From Lachnospiraceae bacterium (lineage in GTDB: Bacteria > Bacillota > Clostridia > Lachnospirales > Lachnospiraceae), in NCBI GenBank assembly GCA_017404585.1, contig JAFRCB010000318.1, forward strand, positions 1-11,774: DNA of 11,774 nucleotides, given 5' to 3'. The position numbers and the translations under genes are program-made. The notes beneath the pieces were generated by a model, which saw nothing but the letters and a program-made list of their open reading frames with translations, was not told the origin of the DNA and searched no databases. Positions 8,161 to 11,774 of this stretch are shown here, piece by piece (the first letter of the stretch is position 1; every line of letters begins with the position of its first letter).

Positions 8161-8216
8161 AATTCAAGTCTCGTTCGCAGAACTTGGAGCAGGATTAGGT
8201 TGGCGCTTGTTGACAT
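8161..8216. repeat. Two-hairpin interspersed repeat, copy B
   Basis: Second copy of the element at 5862-5918, in the same orientation, with about 72% identity including small gaps. It lies between the end of the nanE-GNAT gene (8249) and the lipoprotein promoter. Here the second hairpin is GTTGGC against GTTGAC with a GCTT loop, so stem positions change relative to copy A while G-U pairing is largely kept. Confidence 0.6.
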
Positions 8217-8248
8217 AATTCAAAGCCTACTGAATCTAATTTATTCGA

Positions 8249-9670
8249 TTATTTAAGAAGGTTATCAACCGGTTCGAAATTGCTCAGCGCCGGATGATTC
8301 GTCAGGGTCTTGACTATACACCATCCCTCTCTGTTCCGCTCTGCATTTTCCTTTATGGGGACAAATCCCAAATCAAGATATAACTTGCATGCAAGCCAGG
8401 TATTGGTCTGCGTCGGAATTACTGCTCTGCTATATCCAAGTTTCTTCATGTGGGCAAGCACATGCGTGATCAACGGCTTGGATAGCTTCTGTCCCTGTGC
8501 ATCCCTGTGAACGGCGACCCAGTGGAGCCATCCCGTCTTCCCATCGTCTCCGATATAAATGTTATAATATGCTGTCGCTGTGGCAAGCTTCCGGCCGGAA
8601 GAATCTGTCACAAAAAACATCCTGTCTTTAAGGTCTTCCTCATGACCGGCAAAATACTTTGACCATGCAGCTTCTCCCGCTTCATAACTTGCAAATTCTT
8701 TTGCGCTCTTCTCTATAGCAATCCAGACTTCCCGGTCTCCCGGAGTATAGTTCTCGTAATGATATGCCGGTGGAAGCTCTATTTCCTTAATTTCATCCAG
8801 ACTCTGTTCCAATAACAGCTCATAGTGCGGGATGCGAGGGTCATTATTGTCAAAGCGCTCCAGACTGCGTGCTATCGTCTCATTCGCTTTCGTCTTCAGG
8901 CTTACATGACCTGTCTGCTTTTCGGGCGTCAGGTTTACGTGACCTGTCTGCTTTTCGGGCATCAGCGGGAAGTCCTCATCAGAATCCTTTGCAGTATAAC
9001 TCACAAACCTCGCTGTAATCTCCTGCGGTCTCGTGATAGCCCCGCCGACGACCGCGCTGAACGCACCGCACTCGAAAACCTTCCTAAGTTCTTCCGGATA
9101 ATGGATCTTTCCCTCCGCTATTACCGGAACCGCAAGCTGCGCAGCGCATTTGCGGATCAGTTCGAAATTCGGTCCATCCAGATGCGCAGAATACTCCGTA
9201 TAACCGCTCATCGTAGTGGAGACAATGTCAAATCCCATCTCCTGTGCAGCCAGACATTCCTCAAAGGTCGAGCAGTCTGCCATGGCAAGCCTGCCTGCTT
9301 CATGTACCCGGTCAATAAGCTCTTTCGTGAGAATACCGCCCGGCCGTTTTCTGCATGTCGCATCCATCGCTATGATCTCTGCTCTGGTAGTCAGGAGTTC
9401 CTCGATTTCCTTCATTGTGGGCGTGATGTAGATTTCGCTGTCATCGTAATTACGCTTCACGATTCCGATAATCGGCAGATGGCACACCTCCGCAATCGCG
9501 TTTATGTCCGAAACGGACTGGGCGCGTATGCCTGCTGCCCCGCCCTGCATCGCTGCCACTGCCATCCTGGACATGATGTAGCTTGAGTGCAGCGGCTCAT
9601 GCGGCAGTGCCTGACACGATACGACGAGTTTTCCTTTGATTTGTTGTAATACTCTCTGGCTCTCTGTCAT
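8249..9670 (-). CDS. nanE: ManNAc-6-P 2-epimerase (NanE) fused to a GNAT acetyltransferase
   Basis: 473-aa two-domain protein. The N-terminal half (about 1-225) is NanE, the TIM-barrel enzyme that converts N-acetylmannosamine-6-P to N-acetylglucosamine-6-P in sialic acid and amino-sugar catabolism. Diagnostic stretches are GKLVVSCQALPHEPLHS, AAGIRAQSV, GIVKRNYDDSEIYITPT (catalytic Lys72), IAMDAT, VIAEGKI (Glu186) and VVGGAITRP. NanE alone is about 225-235 aa. A linker (about 237-262) contains PEKQTGHV twice. The C-terminal domain (about 295-445) is a GNAT: WLHWVAVHRDAQGQKLSKPL is the acetyl-CoA motif, although the usual second glycine of the RGxG turn is Lys, and KLYLDLGFVPI is the C-terminal signature. 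The ATG at 9668-9670 follows AGGAGAG, which overlaps the stop of the S66 peptidase gene; an in-frame TTG at 9688 is less likely. The acceptor of the acetyl group is unknown. Confidence 0.92.
   Translation of the reverse strand: MTESQRVLQQIKGKLVVSCQALPHEPLHSSYIMSRMAVAAMQGGAAGIRAQSVSDINAIAEVCHLPIIGIVKRNYDDSEIYITPTMKEIEELLTTRAEIIAMDATCRKRPGGILTKELIDRVHEAGRLAMADCSTFEECLAAQEMGFDIVSTTMSGYTEYSAHLDGPNFELIRKCAAQLAVPVIAEGKIHYPEELRKVFECGAFSAVVGGAITRPQEITARFVSYTAKDSDEDFPLMPEKQTGHVNLTPEKQTGHVSLKTKANETIARSLERFDNNDPRIPHYELLLEQSLDEIKEIELPPAYHYENYTPGDREVWIAIEKSAKEFASYEAGEAAWSKYFAGHEEDLKDRMFFVTDSSGRKLATATAYYNIYIGDDGKTGWLHWVAVHRDAQGQKLSKPLITHVLAHMKKLGYSRAVIPTQTNTWLACKLYLDLGFVPIKENAERNREGWCIVKTLTNHPALSNFEPVDNLLK
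8898..8963. repeat. 33-nt tandem duplication inside the NanE-GNAT linker
   Basis: Units 8898-8930 and 8931-8963 are adjacent, the same length and differ at three positions. They encode two in-frame 11-residue units (PEKQTGHVNLT and PEKQTGHVSLK). The duplication sits exactly between the epimerase and acetyltransferase domains. Confidence 0.9.
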
Positions 9671-9684
9671 TTTGTAATCTCTCC

Positions 9685-10509
9685 TCAAATTTCTATCTCT
9701 TTACCTATCATGATCGCTTTCGCATCATCTCCGTGGCCAATATCTCTCGTGACAGCTATTGGAGTCTCCGGACGCGCGTACTCTTTTACCAAAGTCACGA
9801 TATTCGGGATACAATTATTCTGTTCCATTGCGGTAAACGTCCCGAGTATTATTCCGCTCACTTTCTCAAACGCACCGATCTGCTTTAATTGCGCAAGATA
9901 AGTCGCCATCTGCGGCACTCTTCCGCCGTATGCCTCCAGAAGCAGGATCTTGTTTTCAAGATCCGGGAAATACCCGGTGCCCGCAAGCTTCAGAAAGCAG
10001 CGGATATTTCCGCCCACTACGATGCCTTTCATGGCATTCTTTTGGACAAACCTGAATGCCGGGCTGAACAGCTCATCCCTATTCAGGAACCGCTCCTTCT
10101 GCAGCTCCGTAGAATTGCTGTAAACCATGTGCTTAATCTGATATAAGACGCTTGCCTTTCCCGTCATCGTATATATTGCATTGATAACTGTGGTGAGATC
10201 GCTGTAACCCCAGAAGGCAGCCCTGCTCCTTGATATCAGTTCATAATCCAGATCATCCAGGATCTGATTTGCAACGTCTCCTCCGGAAATATCATATATT
10301 TCCTCTACATCCGGATCCGCGAACATACTCATTAGCTGCTCGGCTCTCGCTTTCGGCGTGCCGGAGAAAACGCCTTCTGCCGCATAAATGCAAGAACTCA
10401 GAATCGGTTCATAGTCAATTGACTCAAGGAATCTTACCAGTTCCTCATTTCGTCCGCGATATACTTCCTTTTGCGCGTCCGAGCATGCTACAATACCAAC
10501 TTTTTTCAT
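9685..10509 (-). CDS. S66 family peptidase (LD-carboxypeptidase / MccF-like)
   Basis: 274-aa serine peptidase with no signal peptide. Family members remove the terminal D-Ala from murein tetrapeptides (LdcA) or cleave microcin C-type peptidyl nucleotides (MccF). The N-terminus KKVGIVACSDAQ is the family's first strand. ISGGDVANQILDDLDYE corresponds to the conserved GG segment. The catalytic triad is visible as Ser103 in WGYSDLT, Glu192 in LLEAYGG and His259 in DIGHGDD. The ATG at 10507-10509 is chosen because GGAG lies 9 nt upstream; an in-frame TTG 21 nt earlier would overlap that site. The stop overlaps the ribosome binding site of nanE-GNAT, so the two are one operon. The region after the serine (VLYQIKHMVYSNS) lacks the GP motif common in MccF, so the substrate is uncertain. 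Confidence 0.9.
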   Translation of the reverse strand: MKKVGIVACSDAQKEVYRGRNEELVRFLESIDYEPILSSCIYAAEGVFSGTPKARAEQLMSMFADPDVEEIYDISGGDVANQILDDLDYELISRSRAAFWGYSDLTTVINAIYTMTGKASVLYQIKHMVYSNSTELQKERFLNRDELFSPAFRFVQKNAMKGIVVGGNIRCFLKLAGTGYFPDLENKILLLEAYGGRVPQMATYLAQLKQIGAFEKVSGIILGTFTAMEQNNCIPNIVTLVKEYARPETPIAVTRDIGHGDDAKAIMIGKEIEI

Positions 10510-10528
10510 GGATTCACACTCCAAAGTC

Positions 10529-10561
10529 AAAAATCTAAACCGCCAGGATTTTTCCCGGCGG
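10529..10561 (-). terminator. Intrinsic terminator after the toxin-antitoxin operon
   Basis: On the minus strand CCGCCGGGA (10561-10553) pairs with TCCTGGCGG (10548-10540) over 9 bp with one G-U pair and an AAAA loop. It is followed by TTTAGATTTTT (10539-10529). It lies 36 nt beyond the vapC stop and only 20 nt before the S66 peptidase start, so any transcription from the left must read through it. Confidence 0.8.
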
Positions 10562-10596
10562 CTTCGGATTCGCGATTGATTATTAATAAAGTGACA

Positions 10597-10974
10597 TCAC
10601 CAAATTACGTTCACCGGATATTTCGGAATTATGGTATCCCTCGTCACAATCGACATCTTCTCAGAAATTGCCTGGGCAACTATCAGTCTGTCAAAAGGAT
10701 CTTTATGGATATCCGGCAGAGACTTGATTACATCCAAATGTCTGGGGCGAATTGCCAAAATCTCAATATTTTCAGATACACACATCTCCGCCATTTCTGA
10801 GACCGAGCATTTTAATTCCAGTTTTCCGATGCTATTCTTTATGGCGATCTCCCAAAATGAGGCAATACTGACCCATGCTTCATCAGAATAAGTTATTGTA
10901 TTCATTGCTGCATCCGACAGCTGATCCGCCTTGAAAAGATAGAACAGCAATGCATTCGTATCTAGCAAAATCAT
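10597..10974 (-). CDS. vapC: PIN-domain toxin of a VapBC-type system
   Basis: 125-aa predicted Mg-dependent endoribonuclease, the toxin of a type II toxin-antitoxin pair; VapC toxins typically cut tRNAs or rRNA. The acidic active-site residues are all visible: Asp5 in LLDTNALLF, Glu42 in SFWEIAIKN, Asp92 and Asp95 in KDPFDRLIVAQA, and Asp113 in VTRDTII. Length and start are typical of the family. Its ATG overlaps the antitoxin stop by one base (TAATG), the usual coupled arrangement. No damage is seen, so it is probably functional. Confidence 0.92.
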   Translation of the reverse strand: MILLDTNALLFYLFKADQLSDAAMNTITYSDEAWVSIASFWEIAIKNSIGKLELKCSVSEMAEMCVSENIEILAIRPRHLDVIKSLPDIHKDPFDRLIVAQAISEKMSIVTRDTIIPKYPVNVIW

Positions 10975-11183
10975 TACATATACTCCTCAAATCCCTCTGG
11001 CGTGTCGTCAAAATCATCTGCTATATAAAGCAGCTGATCTGAGTAATGCCCCGGGACTCTTTTGGGGGATTTTGCTTTCTTTTGAGCTGCTTCATACTTT
11101 ATAAATCTGACAAATTCTATCACTCTGAGAATGTCCTCTTCAGGAAGTCCCATGACTTCTCGCTCAAGTAAATCAATAGCCAT
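10974..11183 (-). CDS. Antitoxin partner of the PIN toxin
   Basis: 69-aa acidic protein immediately upstream of and coupled to the PIN toxin, expected to bind and neutralise it. Residues 1-30 are predicted helical (DLLEREVMGLPEEDILRVIE). The tail IADDFDDTPEGFEEYM has the DDFD...FEEYM pattern frequent in antitoxins paired with PIN toxins (DUF2281-like). The ATG at 11181-11183 is preferred because AAGGAAG lies 8 nt upstream; the in-frame GTG at 11192 overlaps that site. No obvious DNA-binding domain is seen. The tandem hairpins at 11236-11270 could be the operator. Confidence 0.85.
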   Translation of the reverse strand: MAIDLLEREVMGLPEEDILRVIEFVRFIKYEAAQKKAKSPKRVPGHYSDQLLYIADDFDDTPEGFEEYM

Positions 11184-11235
11184 AATACTCACTTCCTTGT
11201 CTTTGATACGTGATTTATTATTTATCCTGAATAAT

Positions 11236-11270
11236 TCACCGGCTTTCCGGTGACTGCGGGGAAACCCGCA
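11236..11270. repeat. Two tandem perfect hairpins upstream of the toxin-antitoxin operon
   Basis: TCACCGG (11236-11242) pairs with CCGGTGA (11247-11253) around a CTTT loop. One base later TGCGGG (11255-11260) pairs with CCCGCA (11265-11270) around a GAAA tetraloop. They lie between the divergent antitoxin and transposase genes. They could be a toxin-antitoxin operator, part of the IS end, or an RNA structure; nothing in the sequence decides. No open reading frame is seen in the 11184-11431 gap. Confidence 0.6.
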
Positions 11271-11353
11271 TTGTTACTGTGTTTACAACTACATACTGCA
11301 TTCACCTGCCAAGTGAAGATATTGAGCTGCTTAGTACGCCTGTTCCAAGGCCA

Positions 11354-11387
11354 CTTAACATAGAAAAAGGATCTCAGCTATGTTAAG
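11354..11387. repeat. 10-bp perfect hairpin in the transposase leader
   Basis: CTTAACATAG (11354-11363) and CTATGTTAAG (11378-11387) form a perfect stem with a 14-nt loop, 44 bp before the transposase ATG. The loop holds AAAAAGGATC. A stem-loop near an IS end can block translation from read-through transcripts or form part of the terminal inverted repeat; the IS left end itself could not be placed. Confidence 0.65.
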
Positions 11388-11431
11388 ATTAAGGTGTCGA
11401 ATCAAAACCAAAACATAAAGGAGAGATCCCT

Positions 11432-11774
11432 ATGTCTATTGTAACTGACACCTCTGTCAGTTTCAATAAGCAATTCAAATATAACTTCAATGGCGGCGAA
11501 CTTTCTTCCGACGGAGGCTTGTTCCTTCTGAAGGAATTCGCGAATCGCATCGGTTTCGAAAAGGTTATCCGTGACAACTTCCAAACCAATGATCCTGCTG
11601 TATTCCGAATCCATACTGATGACAAGAATCTAATGCAAAGGATTTATCAGATCATTGCCGGATACTTCAATGACAACGATGCGGATGAGCTTACCACGGA
11701 TCCTGTGTTCTGCGCGGTCCTGGGCAAAGACGCCCTTGCTTCCCAGCCCACGATATCGCGTTTTTTCAATCGTA
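11432..11774 (+). CDS. IS1380 family transposase (3' truncated by window)
   Basis: DDE transposase of an insertion sequence; only the first 114 codons are present and the frame is open at the right edge. Evidence: the N-terminal block FNGGELSSDGGLFLLKEFA, then DDKNLMQRIYQIIAGYFND, NDADELTTDP and LASQPTISRF. These are the IS1380-family N-terminal signatures (DGG-LLL-E, GY-D-NDAD-L, SQPT-SR). The ATG follows AAAGGAGAG about 6 nt upstream. The catalytic DDE residues lie beyond the window. The gene diverges from the toxin-antitoxin operon, marking an accessory boundary. The left inverted repeat is not identified with confidence. Confidence 0.9.
   Translation, partial: MSIVTDTSVSFNKQFKYNFNGGELSSDGGLFLLKEFANRIGFEKVIRDNFQTNDPAVFRIHTDDKNLMQRIYQIIAGYFNDNDADELTTDPVFCAVLGKDALASQPTISRFFNR

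Noticed and set aside
8898..8963. Possible CRISPR array
   Set aside because: There are only two units, directly adjacent with no spacer, in frame within a coding sequence, and no cas genes are present.
8825..9586. 253-codon plus-strand frame opposite nanE-GNAT
   Set aside because: It lies entirely antisense to an epimerase with intact catalytic motifs; the translation is rich in Arg, Cys and His with no domain signature.
11389..11625. Minus-strand frames at the IS end
   Set aside because: They are antisense to the transposase N-terminus, which carries clear IS1380-family motifs and a good ribosome binding site.

Overview
The window looks like chromosomal DNA of a Bacillota/Clostridia bacterium, most likely a Lachnospiraceae-type gut anaerobe. 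This rests on a tRNA-Trp-type T-box leader in front of trp genes, GGAGG-type ribosome binding sites, a PhoR/WalK-style histidine kinase, a DUF3737 protein, a cyclophilin-like lipoprotein, a NanE-GNAT fusion and an IS1380-type transposase. The genus cannot be fixed from the sequence alone. Except for the kinase and the transposase, every gene is on the minus strand.

Layout. (1) 2-1354, plus: C-terminal bulk of a sensor histidine kinase whose start lies just outside the window. (2) 1359-1455: a 97-bp near-perfect inverted repeat between the convergent kinase and trp operon. (3) 5842-1480, minus: trpD-trpC-trpF-trpB-trpA, every junction overlapping by 4 to 8 bp. It is preceded by a well-formed promoter (6288-6316) and a complete T-box leader (about 6281-5993). 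trpE and trpG are absent. (4) 6335-6590: a diverged long inverted repeat with a sharp central hairpin. (5) 7442-6597 and 8024-7497, minus: a DUF3737 beta-helix protein and a cyclophilin-like lipoprotein, probably one transcription unit from a promoter at 8069-8097. (6) 10509-8249, minus: an S66 (LD-carboxypeptidase/MccF-like) peptidase followed 14 nt later by NanE (ManNAc-6-P epimerase) fused to a GNAT acetyltransferase through a linker built from a 33-nt tandem repeat. (7) 11183-10597, minus: a VapBC-type toxin-antitoxin pair with its own terminator. (8) 11432-end, plus: 5' part of an IS1380-family transposase.

How the parts fit. The trp genes encode the five activities from anthranilate to tryptophan, switched on when uncharged tRNA-Trp binds the T-box. 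The S66 peptidase and NanE-GNAT form a tight two-gene unit that fits cell-wall/amino-sugar salvage. Alternatively it could be a self-protection module, because S66 peptidases and GNATs are the two enzyme types known in microcin C immunity. The right edge (toxin-antitoxin plus IS) is accessory DNA.

The intergenic spaces are unusually rich in inverted repeats. One two-hairpin repeat family occurs twice (5862-5918 and 8161-8216), and the first copy sits inside the trp mRNA leader next to the trpD ribosome binding site. These repeats, the linker duplication in NanE-GNAT and the S66/NanE-GNAT unit are the items least explained by standard annotation.
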